Below are positions 1 through 7,339 of a DNA stretch of 64,000 nt, piece by piece. The position numbers were made by a program, and so were the translations under genes. The notes under the pieces were generated by a model, which did not search any database, was not told the DNA's origin, and was given only the letters and a program-made list of their open reading frames with translations. This stretch comes from Streptomyces sp. NBC_00440 (GTDB lineage: Bacteria > Actinomycetota > Actinomycetes > Streptomycetales > Streptomycetaceae). Position 1 is the first letter of the stretch. Each line of letters begins with the position of its first letter. The DNA lies in NCBI RefSeq assembly GCF_036014215.1, contig NZ_CP107921.1:186001-250000 (forward strand). Direction: 5' to 3'.

Positions 1-141
1 CAGGTGTGTCCTTGGTCGGAGCACAGGATCAGACGAAGGCCGTGTTCACATCCGGCGAACACCCGTGTGAGCGGCGAAGTTCGAGGCCCATTTCGAGACA
101 GGCCCGCTACGACCGGCCTGGCCCGACGCGCGTCGTCGAGG

Positions 142-603
142 CTATGCGGGGCTGGTCCTGGAGCGGTCCGGTCCTGCGCCGAATCCTGGCTGTGCAGTCG
201 GGGTGACGCGGGTTGTGGGTGCCAGGGTGCGCACGACGTCGAATTCGTTGCCCTCGGGGTCGGCCATGACCGTCCAGCTGCGTGCGGCGCCTTGACCCAC
301 GTCCACTGTGGTGGCGCCGAGGCTGAGCAGTCTGGCGACTTCGTCGTCAGTGCTGGCGTCGATGGGGCTCACGTCGAGGTGGAGCCGGTTCTTCACCGTC
401 TTTCCCTCGGGCACCTGGATGAACATCAGTGTTGGCGGCATCTGACCGGCTCGGATGGCTTCGACAGTCGGCTCCCAGGAGCCGATCTCGACTTTGCCCT
501 CGCTCCGGTCGAGCACGGTGAAGTCCAGGACTTCGCACCAGAAGCCCGCGAGTCGTTGCGGATCGTGGCAATCGACGACCAATTCGGTGAACCTGCTGGT
601 CAT
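142..603 (-). CDS. VOC-superfamily (glyoxalase/dioxygenase-like) protein
   Basis: Predicted 153-aa cytosolic protein with a single VOC domain. The N-terminal beta strand ([19 protein letters not shown]) leads into FWCEVLDF. A second half has LHLDVSP and ends in DPEGNEFDVV, the usual C-terminal strand of small glyoxalase-like proteins. About 25 proline/threonine-rich residues after that motif have no family counterpart, so the last part may be drifted sequence. Its ATG overlaps the stop of the upstream esterase gene by 4 bp (ATGA), so the two are probably translated together. VOC proteins of this size include metal-dependent lyases, dioxygenases and drug-binding resistance proteins; the substrate cannot be told here. 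Confidence 0.8.
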   Translation of the reverse strand: MTSRFTELVVDCHDPQRLAGFWCEVLDFTVLDRSEGKVEIGSWEPTVEAIRAGQMPPTLMFIQVPEGKTVKNRLHLDVSPIDASTDDEVARLLSLGATTVDVGQGAARSWTVMADPEGNEFDVVRTLAPTTRVTPTAQPGFGAGPDRSRTSPA

Positions 604-1877
604 GGCTTCTCCAGGTCGGTGGTGGTGGAGGCGGGTGTGCTGAGGATGCCGTCGAACGCGTCGACGACTGGCGTGTGCTGGTAGATCCCTTGCAAACGGA
701 TCCGGTCAGGGGTGCTGAGGTTCTCGGCCCGAACCTGACGGAGATCAGCTACAGCGAGTCCGAGACCGGTCTCGGCGAAGGCCGCTTCGATGCTTCCCGG
801 CGTGGGAGGTTCCAGCGGGGTGTTGTGGACGGTGAATCCGAAGGGGGCGTCCTCGTCACGATGCATGTCGGCGGTGTGACCGGTGACGCTGGTCAGGCCG
901 AGGGCGAAGTATGCGTCACCGAGGGCGTGGTGCAGGTGCTGCCCCATGGGGAGCCCGGTGAGGTGGCCGTCGAAGGCGATCGGCGTTCTCTGGATGTGGG
1001 CGTTGTGCGCCATCAGTACGACGCGGGCCGTGGGTTCAAGCCGGTTGAGGTGCCAGAGAAGTGACTCCGCCATGTAGAGGTCGCGGGCGGATGTGTCGGC
1101 TGTGAGCCCGTCTCCGGCGAAGAGGGCAGCCATGGCGCGGAAGGTGTAGTCGCCGTGGCAGGCGGCCTCCAGGCATCGCAGGGCGGTGTCGTAGCTGTCT
1201 CGGTCTCCGCGGGAGAGGTACAGCGGTTTCAGGGAACGGAATCGGATGAGGAGCCGCGCCAGGAGCGCGCTGAGGGTGTCCTGTTCGTTGGCGGTCAGGC
1301 GCGCCCATGCGGGTGCGGCCACGGCTGCCGAGTCACCGGCGAAGGACGCAGCGATCGTGGTCGCGCTCTGGACCGTCGGCAGGGTCTCCGGGTCGATGTG
1401 GCGGAGGTAGTCGGCGACCGGGGCCAGGGCGGGGAGCAGCGACCCACCGGCCGCCGGAATGTCGATTCCTGCGAAGTGGACCGGTTCCGGGGCGGTGTGG
1501 TTGTGCCGGCGGAGGTAGCGCACCGGCTCCTGGAGCCCGATGGGGACGGCGGTTGCCAGGAGTGCGGAGAGGTCGTCGTCCGCTCCCGTGCCGTGGGTCC
1601 AGGCGTCGAGGGGTATGGCTTCGCAGAAGCCGTACTCGAAGGCCAGGACGGTGAAGCCGCAGCGTTCGACGAGGAACCGCAGGATGCGCTGCCGCATTGC
1701 GGCGAACTCGTTGATGAAGTGGGAGTGTTCGCCGAGGGCGACCACACGGGCACCGTCGAGGATGTCACGCAGCGGTTCCAGGTCGTCCAGGGGAGCTGTC
1801 GGGTCGAGGTGGCTGAGCGGGGTGGCATGACCTTCGAGCCAGTCGGTGAAGGGGGTTCGGTCGGTGGCGGAGGGCAT
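600..1877 (-). CDS. erythromycin esterase family protein
   Basis: About 425 aa, the full length of the Ere/succinoglycan-biosynthesis-like family. The motif LGEHSH (residues 49-53) gives the conserved Glu50 and His53, followed by AFEYGF near 80. A late MAHNAHIQR supplies the distal catalytic-region histidines. Ere enzymes hydrolyse the macrolactone ester of erythromycin, but many family members have unknown substrates, so macrolide resistance is an inference. The ATG at 1877 was chosen over one 17 codons upstream because GGAAAGAA lies 7-8 nt before it and the upstream residues are Arg/His-rich and unlike the family. It is the first gene of a two-gene unit with the VOC gene, next to other drug-modification-like genes. 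Confidence 0.85.
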   Translation of the reverse strand: MPSATDRTPFTDWLEGHATPLSHLDPTAPLDDLEPLRDILDGARVVALGEHSHFINEFAAMRQRILRFLVERCGFTVLAFEYGFCEAIPLDAWTHGTGADDDLSALLATAVPIGLQEPVRYLRRHNHTAPEPVHFAGIDIPAAGGSLLPALAPVADYLRHIDPETLPTVQSATTIAASFAGDSAAVAAPAWARLTANEQDTLSALLARLLIRFRSLKPLYLSRGDRDSYDTALRCLEAACHGDYTFRAMAALFAGDGLTADTSARDLYMAESLLWHLNRLEPTARVVLMAHNAHIQRTPIAFDGHLTGLPMGQHLHHALGDAYFALGLTSVTGHTADMHRDEDAPFGFTVHNTPLEPPTPGSIEAAFAETGLGLAVADLRQVRAENLSTPDRIRLQGIYQHTPVVDAFDGILSTPASTTTDLEKP

Positions 1878-1924
1878 GGTGGCGGTTCTTTCCGGGAGGT
1901 GATGGTGAGCGCGTGGGCGGTGGG

Positions 1925-2262
1925 TCACGGGTGTGGAAGGGAGGGTGCCGCATCCTGCAACTGGTCGACGCTGCCGGACATGAGGGTCCGCACATGCTCG
2001 CTGATGTACTCCGGGGCCAGTCCCGCCAGGCCAGCGCGAGTAGTCGGACGATGTCCGTGTCGCTGTAGCGGGTGCGGATGAGACGGGCAGGGTTGCCGCC
2101 GACGATGCCGTAGTCGGGGATGTCCTTGGTGATCACGGAGCCGGCGGCGATGATCGCACCGTGTCCGATGCGTACGCCGGGCATGACGGTGGCACCGTGC
2201 CCGAACCAGACGTCGTTGCCCACGACGGTGTCCCCGCGGCTGGCCCGGCATCGGGTGGAGAG
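1925..2262 (-). pseudogene. Vat/CatB-type xenobiotic O-acetyltransferase, 5'-truncated and frameshifted
   Basis: Left-handed beta-helix hexapeptide repeats are readable: [15 protein letters not shown], then [17 protein letters not shown] and [17 protein letters not shown], the signature of streptogramin A/chloramphenicol acetyltransferases. The frame breaks at about 2025-2030. After [10 protein letters not shown] the expected [18 protein letters not shown] continues in the next frame, consistent with loss of one base in a C-run. The N-terminal half is missing: upstream of RGDTVV only a short unrelated stretch separates the relic from the stop of the monooxygenase gene. The family acetylates streptogramin A or chloramphenicol; this copy should be inactive. 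Confidence 0.8.
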
Positions 2263-2298
2263 TGGTGGGGTCGGCGGGTACGGGCATGGCCGGCGTCC

Positions 2299-3885
2299 TC
2301 ATCGTGTGTGCGTTGCTGATACGCGGTCGGTGGTCGGCTGGTGGTGCGGTCCCTCGTGGGTCAGCGGGTCTCCGAACCAAGTGGACAGGGCCTGCCGCAG
2401 CGCGGGTAGGAGGGTGTCGGAGGATCCACCGACGGGCGCGGCCCAGGCGATATGGGCGTCCGGGCGGATCAGGAGGGCGTCGGCCGGCCGGTCGTCGGTG
2501 CCTGCCCTGTGGATGTCCACGCGGTGTGCCCATCCATCGGCGACCTCCCGGAGTTCCGGACGGTCCGCGAGGTCGAGGAACAGGGGACGCGCGGGGTGCA
2601 TGAGCTTCGCGATGCTGGTCGTCCCCTGGGCGATGTCCAGGGTGAGGTCGGGTACGAAAGCACCGGTCAGAGCATGCCCGTTGCCGTCGGGCGGCGGGCA
2701 GCGAAAGTCGCTTCCGGCGACCAGGGCTCCGATGCGGCGCAGGGGCGCCTCGTCGCCGAGCAGTTCTTGGAAGAGCTCGCGGAGCGCTTCTGCGACGGGG
2801 TCGTGTCCGCGCCGCAATGCCATCTGGGCACGGGTGTGGAGCAGCGTCCGCGCCCCTGCGGCGTGGCGTTCGGACTGATAGGTGTCCAACAGGCCGGGTG
2901 GCGCCCAGCCGTGAACCTCGGCCGCCAGCTTCCACGCAAGGTTGACCGCGTCGAGCATGCCGGCATTGAGCGCTACGCCGGTGGCCGGACACTGGTGGGC
3001 GGCGTCGCCTGCCAGCAGGACGCGGCCCTCGCGGTATCGATCAGCCTGCCGGTCCTGGAACTGGTAACGCGACAGGCGAAGCGGTTCTCCCAGAGGCAGA
3101 TCGACACCGATAACGCGGCGAATGCTGTCCTGCAGCTCGGCCAGGGTCATCGGCACGTCGTCTTCGTACGCGGTGTCCTCGTTCTCGGTGGTGGAGATCA
3201 TCAGCACCTCGGACGTGAGCCAGCCGAACCCGAGCACGCCGCGGTCGGTCCGCGTGAACCCCGCACGCAGTGTGCCCAGCCCGGGCACGTCGAGGTCGCC
3301 GTTGTCACACCGCCCCGCTCCCTCGGCCAGCGTGACCTGGCTCAGCCGGTTGACCTCGCGATGTGTCGTCCCCGGAAACCGGATGCCCGCCATATCCCGC
3401 ACACCGCTGCGCGAGCCGTCGCAGCCGACCAGATACCTGGCGCGCGCCCGGTACGGCCCCTCCGCGCAATGGACTTCCACGGACACACCGTCCTGGTCCT
3501 GGCTGACCCCGAGCACCTCGTGACCGCGACGGACTCGGCTGCCGAGTCGTTCTGCACGCTCCTCCAGCAGGCACTCAAGACGCGGCTGCGGTATCTGGAC
3601 AGCGCTCATCGGCGGATCTGTCAGGTGACTGAAGTCCAGGTGCACGTTCCCGAACGGGAACCTGGGAGCAGGGTGAGGGTCGGTGCTGGCCGCCTGGAGG
3701 TCGGTCAGCATGTCCCGATAGTGCAGCAGTTCCAGGATCTGCCCGCCCAGGCCGTTCGCCCTCGGTGTCTCGCGCAGCCGCGTCTGCCGCTCCAGGAGCA
3801 AGGGCCGCACGCCCGCGGTGCGTAGTTCGTTGGCCAGCATCAGGCCCGTCGGCCCCGCGCCCACAATGATCACGTCAGCATCCAC
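2299..3885 (-). CDS. FAD-dependent aromatic monooxygenase (PHBH/PheA fold)
   Basis: 528-aa flavoprotein hydroxylase. The N-terminal GxGxxG motif (VGAGPTGLMLANELR) binds the ADP of FAD. The mid-protein GCDGSRSGVR is the DG motif and GRVLLAGDAAHQCPATG the GD motif; a thioredoxin-like C-terminal region follows. The family hydroxylates aromatic polyketides and phenols or inactivates rifampicin or tetracycline using NAD(P)H and O2. GTG at 3885 is preferred because AGGGG lies 7 nt upstream; a GTG five codons earlier has no ribosome-binding site. It is divergent from a TetR gene, with two copies of one palindrome in the 114-bp gap, so it is probably repressed until a ligand appears. The substrate is unknown. 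Confidence 0.85.
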   Translation of the reverse strand: MDADVIIVGAGPTGLMLANELRTAGVRPLLLERQTRLRETPRANGLGGQILELLHYRDMLTDLQAASTDPHPAPRFPFGNVHLDFSHLTDPPMSAVQIPQPRLECLLEERAERLGSRVRRGHEVLGVSQDQDGVSVEVHCAEGPYRARARYLVGCDGSRSGVRDMAGIRFPGTTHREVNRLSQVTLAEGAGRCDNGDLDVPGLGTLRAGFTRTDRGVLGFGWLTSEVLMISTTENEDTAYEDDVPMTLAELQDSIRRVIGVDLPLGEPLRLSRYQFQDRQADRYREGRVLLAGDAAHQCPATGVALNAGMLDAVNLAWKLAAEVHGWAPPGLLDTYQSERHAAGARTLLHTRAQMALRRGHDPVAEALRELFQELLGDEAPLRRIGALVAGSDFRCPPPDGNGHALTGAFVPDLTLDIAQGTTSIAKLMHPARPLFLDLADRPELREVADGWAHRVDIHRAGTDDRPADALLIRPDAHIAWAAPVGGSSDTLLPALRQALSTWFGDPLTHEGPHHQPTTDRVSATHTR

Positions 3886-3903
3886 ACATCCACCCCTCAC
3901 AAA

Positions 3904-3923
3904 GGCACGGCACGTGCCGTGCC
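3904..3923. promoter_or_regulatory. putative TetR operator, copy 1 (perfect 20-bp palindrome)
   Basis: GGCACGGCAC followed by its exact reverse complement GTGCCGTGCC, centred on CACGTG, 18 bp upstream of the monooxygenase start. The same core recurs 62 bp away next to the tetR gene. Confidence 0.75.
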
Positions 3924-3966
3924 GTTCCGTGGGCAGAAGCGTGCCGGGGTCATGCATTCCTGTCAA

Positions 3967-3984
3967 GCACGGCACGTGCCGTGC
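3967..3984. promoter_or_regulatory. putative TetR operator, copy 2 (perfect 18-bp palindrome)
   Basis: GCACGGCAC plus its exact reverse complement, identical in core to the site at 3904-3923. It ends 15 bp before the tetR start, so the regulator probably also represses itself. Confidence 0.75.
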
Positions 3985-3999
3985 CGCTAGGGTGGGAAC

Positions 4000-4578
4000 A
4001 TGACCAATGCCCGTCGAAGCGGCCCCGACCTGACCAAAGCCATCATGCGAACCACGCTGGACCTGGGGCAGGATCTCGGCTACGCCAAGCTCAGCATCGA
4101 GGCGGTCGCCGCCCGGGCCGGTGTCGGCAAACACACCGTCTACCGCCGCTGGCGCTCCAAAGGCGCCCTGCTGCTCGATTCGCTGCTGTCGCTCAGTGAT
4201 TCAGCACTGGACTACCCCGACACGGGCGATGTCGCCGCAGACCTGCGCAACCAGATCTATGAAGCCATTGACGTCCTGGCCGGGACGTCCCACAGCCCCC
4301 TCTTTCGGGCCCTGGTCGGCGAGGCCCAGCACGACCCCGGCGTAGCCGCCGCGCTCAATGAGCGCTTCATCGTCCCGCAGGCGAACAAGACCGTCGCCCG
4401 CCTGAAGTCGGCACGAGACCAGGGCCAACTGGCGCCCGACTTCGACCTGGACCTGGCAATGGCGATCCTCTCCGGCCCGCTGTACTTCCGCCTGCTGATC
4501 ACTCAGGAGCCACTGACCCACGCATACGTCGACCGAATTCTCGACGCCCTGTTCGCCGGGATGGGACCACGACCGTGA
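4000..4578 (+). CDS. TetR family transcriptional regulator (divergent from FAD monooxygenase)
   Basis: 192 aa. The N-terminal TetR HTH occupies roughly residues 10-60 (LSIEAVAARAGVGKHTVYRRW, with the K-T-Y-RRW recognition helix). The ligand domain resembles the TetR_C type with FRALVGEAQHDP. The ATG is preceded by AGGGTGGGA. It is divergent from the flavin monooxygenase, with twin palindromes between them, so it most likely represses that gene and itself and is released by the monooxygenase substrate or a similar compound. Confidence 0.9.
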   Translation: MTNARRSGPDLTKAIMRTTLDLGQDLGYAKLSIEAVAARAGVGKHTVYRRWRSKGALLLDSLLSLSDSALDYPDTGDVAADLRNQIYEAIDVLAGTSHSPLFRALVGEAQHDPGVAAALNERFIVPQANKTVARLKSARDQGQLAPDFDLDLAMAILSGPLYFRLLITQEPLTHAYVDRILDALFAGMGPRP

Positions 4579-4605
4579 CAGGAACGAGCTTGCCGGCGCG
4601 CCCAT

Positions 4606-4800
4606 TTGCCACAGCCGCTACGCGCCGACAGCGCGTGGAACGGGGAACTGCCCGACCGGTGGCTGAACTCGGAAGACGGCCACGTCCTGCCGGTGCTGCT
4701 CGATGGCCGCGAGATCACGTCGATGGTCGGCGATCCATGTGTGCGGTCCGGCGGCCTGCATGTGGCGGGTCAGGGCCTCAAGGGTCGCGTGGCGGACGGT
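4606..4800 (-). other. short unassigned coding-like remnant
   Basis: Between the tetR gene and the IS relic, the minus strand has a continuous codon-biased stretch (including HATLEALTRHMQAAGPHTW, then IADHRRDLAAIEQHRQDVAVF) ending at a stop near 4615. It has no start or ribosome-binding site and joins the transposase relic upstream. It reads like the 3' end of a decayed gene. I do not recognise the family. Confidence 0.35.
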
Positions 4801-5257
4801 AAGGGGGGAGGTGCTTCATCGTCGGTGAACTGGCCCGGGTCTGCTGTTCGGCAACGATCTGTTGGACAACGGGACAGACGCCTGCGCTCCACGGTTGCGG
4901 CGCGATCCTCAGGGGCACTGCCCCGGCGTCGGCGGTAGGCGCGCTGGTCTTCGGACTCCGGAAACGGTGTGCCTGGTTTGGCGTCGCCGCCGGTAGCGGC
5001 GGTTGCGGGAACCGTATGCCTTGTCACGCTGACGTGGTCGGGGCGGGTCCGGGGCCTTCCGCCCATCGGTCGGGGTACCCGGATCCCACCCAAGACGTCG
5101 TTGGGATCCGGTCCCGCGTTCCGGCTGCCGACCAGCGTCGATGTCGCTCATAGGCCGTTCCCCACGATCCGTAGCGTTCGGGCAGATCGCGCCACAGGAT
5201 GGTTCTGCGGACCCTGAACAGGATCCCGTTGATCACCGTCCGGTGGTGTCGCACCAC
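4800..5257 (-). pseudogene. degenerate IS5-family transposase remnant
   Basis: Minus-strand fragments in three frames match an IS5/DUF4096-type transposase. The N-terminal HTH part reads VRHHRTVINGILFRVR, then WRDLPERYGSW and YERHRRWSA. It jumps by internal deletion to RVPRPMGGRPRTRPDHVS, then DKAYGSRNRRYRRR in another frame, then PESEDQRAYRRRRGSAP in a third. The central catalytic part is missing and several frameshifts are present, so the element is dead. Terminal inverted repeats were not found. It borders the accessory genes at 0.1-4.6 kb. Confidence 0.75.
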
Positions 5258-5336
5258 CGACGTCCCGATGCCCGGCAGCGGCAGATGCGGCTCGCCTCAG
5301 GCGGGTCCGTCGGGCCTGCGGGGTTACGGACCGGAC

Positions 5337-6215
5337 CTATGACACCAGGCCGTGGGCGAATCTCAGTGAGCCGGTGAAGATCGACTCCACCCGGTCATCG
5401 GTCAACCCCGCCCAGCCGTGGTCGGCCCCCGGTATCAGCCGCAGGTCGACGTGCGCGCCGGTCTTGTCCAGCGCCGCTGCGAGATCTCTGCTGTGCGAAC
5501 AGCTGACCATGGTGTCGTCCTCGCCGTGCACGACGAGGAACGGTGGTGCGCCGGCGTGGACGCGGGAGAGCGGGCTGGCCGCGCGGGCGCGTTCGGGGAC
5601 CGTCGCGGGGGCGCCGCCCAGCAGCAGCGCCTCCGGGGTGGCCGGGTTGTCCGGGCTGAAGCCGCCGCGCGGGGTGGTGAGGTCGCTGGGTCCGTACCAG
5701 ACGACCGCTCCGGCGAGGGGCGGGCCGGTGTGGGTGAGGGCCAGGAGCGAGGCGAGGTGCGCGCCGGCGGACTCGCCCCACACCACGGTCCGGCCGGTGT
5801 CGATACCGAGCTCGGCGGAGCGGAGTGTCAGCCACCGCAACGCGGAGCCCAGGTCGTCGAGCGGGGCGGGGAAGGCCGCCTCACCGCTGAGCCGGTAGTC
5901 GACGCAGGCCACGGCGAAACCCGCGGCCGCGATACGGGCCAGCGGTCCCGGGGACCACTCCCGCAGCCGGAACCCCATGTCGTCACGCCGGCCCCGCAGC
6001 CAGGCGCCGCCGTGCGCGAAGAGCACCAGCGGGGCCGGCCCGCCGCCGCCGGGCAGCCACAGGTCCAGCTCCAGCGGGCGCATGCCGTCGCGCAGCGCGT
6101 ACGGGATGCCGCGCAGCACTCGCGTGCCGGTTTCGAAGGGCGCGGCATACGGCAGCGGGGCGACGTCCGGGTGCGGCGCGACGAGCTGTTCGGGCAGGAA
6201 TTTCCCGGCGTTCAC
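5337..6215 (-). CDS. alpha/beta hydrolase (HSL/carboxylesterase-like)
   Basis: 292-aa esterase-like hydrolase with an FAHGGAWLRG oxyanion-hole motif, the nucleophile elbow WGESAGAHLAS, an acid loop HGEDDTMVS and a C-terminal GADHGW histidine. It has no signal peptide. The GTG start overlaps the stop of the cupin gene as GTGA, with GGAG six bases upstream, so the pair is translationally coupled. Because it follows a quercetinase-like dioxygenase it may hydrolyse the depside (phenolic ester) released by flavonol cleavage; that is inference from context only. Confidence 0.85.
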   Translation of the reverse strand: MNAGKFLPEQLVAPHPDVAPLPYAAPFETGTRVLRGIPYALRDGMRPLELDLWLPGGGGPAPLVLFAHGGAWLRGRRDDMGFRLREWSPGPLARIAAAGFAVACVDYRLSGEAAFPAPLDDLGSALRWLTLRSAELGIDTGRTVVWGESAGAHLASLLALTHTGPPLAGAVVWYGPSDLTTPRGGFSPDNPATPEALLLGGAPATVPERARAASPLSRVHAGAPPFLVVHGEDDTMVSCSHSRDLAAALDKTGAHVDLRLIPGADHGWAGLTDDRVESIFTGSLRFAHGLVS

Positions 6216-6769
6216 TGCGCGCTCCACTGGTGATCGGGGAGGAACCGCACGTCGTACTCCTCGGGGATGCTGGCGAATTTCCCGGGCGCCGGGACGACGG
6301 GCTCGTGCGGCAGGCCGAGTTGCTCGGTGGGGGCGCCGAAGTTCTCGAAGAACCGCTCGAAGGTGCCCCCGGGTCCTGCGGCGACGCCGACGACCTGGCT
6401 GTGGTGGCGCTCGATGCGGTAGGCGTGCGGGCAGTTCCTGGGTACGAAGCCGAAGTCGCCGGGGGTGAGGAGCTTCTCCTGCTGGATGCCCTCGGTGTCC
6501 TCGACGAACAGGCGGACGGCTCCGGCCGTCACGTAGAAGACCTCGTAGGTGTCGGGGTGCAGATGGGCCGGGATGATGTCGCCCTTGGGTCCTTCGACGG
6601 TGAAGAAGTTGAAGGAGTTCTCGCTCTGTTCGCCGCCCGCGTAGATGGTGACCAGGTCCCCGAAGAGGTGGGCTCGGTCGCCTTCGCCCTTCTCTATGAA
6701 ATAGGGCTTGCCCGGCTCGGGCGGGATGCGCGACGCCCGCCGGTAGGCGGTGGCGTACTCGATCGTCAT
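6212..6769 (-). CDS. queD: monocupin quercetin 2,3-dioxygenase-like protein
   Basis: 185 aa, one cupin domain. The metal-binding set is visible: PAHLHPDTYEVFYV gives His69, His71 and Glu76, and PRNCPHAYRIE gives His115. Length and ligand spacing agree with the small one-domain quercetinases of Streptomyces, which open the flavonol C ring with O2 and release CO. It is the first gene of a two-gene leftward unit with an alpha/beta hydrolase and is divergent from a MarR gene with a palindrome between them, as expected for a phenolic-inducible system. Other cupin dioxygenases with the same ligands remain possible. Confidence 0.75.
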   Translation of the reverse strand: MTIEYATAYRRASRIPPEPGKPYFIEKGEGDRAHLFGDLVTIYAGGEQSENSFNFFTVEGPKGDIIPAHLHPDTYEVFYVTAGAVRLFVEDTEGIQQEKLLTPGDFGFVPRNCPHAYRIERHHSQVVGVAAGPGGTFERFFENFGAPTEQLGLPHEPVVPAPGKFASIPEEYDVRFLPDHQWSAQ

Positions 6770-6796
6770 GGGTTCCTTCCGGACTCGGAACAGTGA

Positions 6797-6815
6797 ATGT
6801 CAGGTAGCCTGACAT
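6797..6815. promoter_or_regulatory. putative MarR operator
   Basis: ATGTCAGG-TAG-CCTGACAT, a perfect 8-bp inverted repeat with a 3-bp spacer, 28 bp upstream of the cupin start in the gap to the divergent MarR gene. Size and symmetry suit a MarR dimer. Confidence 0.75.
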
Positions 6816-6887
6816 GACCGTTCGCCGCATGGCAACCCGCCGGTCCCACTCCGGACCGGCCCGACCCCGATCCGCTGTGAGGAACAG

Positions 6888-7322
6888 ATGCACGCCGCCG
6901 GCCGCACCCTCCCCCAACTGCTGACCGAAGCCCGGCGCTGGTTCGAGGAGGCCCTGCTGGCGACCATGGAAGAGGCCGGTGAGGTGCCGGTGTCCCCGGC
7001 GCAGGTCCATCTCTTCGCCGTGCTCGGCGAGCAGGGCACCACGGTGTCCGGACTCGCCCGGCGGATGGGGGTCACCCGGCAGACCGCTCACCAGGCGGTC
7101 CACGGTCTGGTGGCCGCCGGGCTGCTGGAGCAGGTGCCCGACCCCTCCTCCGGCCGGCAGCGGCTGATCCGGCGCACCGCTCAGGGCGAGCGAGCCCACC
7201 GGCGGGCCGGGCTCATCCTCCAGCAGGTCGAGGACGAGCTCGCGACGCGGATCGGCCACCGGGCCGTCGACGCCCTGCGCGCCGCTCTGGAGACTCCGTG
7301 GGGGCCACCGCCCGTCCTGTGA
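6888..7322 (+). CDS. MarR family transcriptional regulator
   Basis: 144 aa. Winged-helix core: VSGLARRMGVTRQTAHQAVH as the HTH and DPSSGRQRLIRRT as the wing with the conserved Asp-x-Arg-like turn. Helices at both ends form the dimer interface. GAGGAAC lies just before the ATG. It is divergent from the queD-like/hydrolase operon with a 19-bp palindrome between, so it most likely represses that operon and is relieved by a phenolic ligand. Confidence 0.88.
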   Translation: MHAAGRTLPQLLTEARRWFEEALLATMEEAGEVPVSPAQVHLFAVLGEQGTTVSGLARRMGVTRQTAHQAVHGLVAAGLLEQVPDPSSGRQRLIRRTAQGERAHRRAGLILQQVEDELATRIGHRAVDALRAALETPWGPPPVL

Positions 7323-7339
7323 GCGTGGCCAGGGCTCCT

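Noticed and set aside
1..141. Possible gene at the left edge
   Set aside because: Short frames only, with no recognisable protein; this is the 3' flank of the VOC gene.
4606..4938. Plus-strand frame of 110 codons after tetR
   Set aside because: Its translation resembles nothing, and the opposite strand carries the remnant and transposase-relic sequence.
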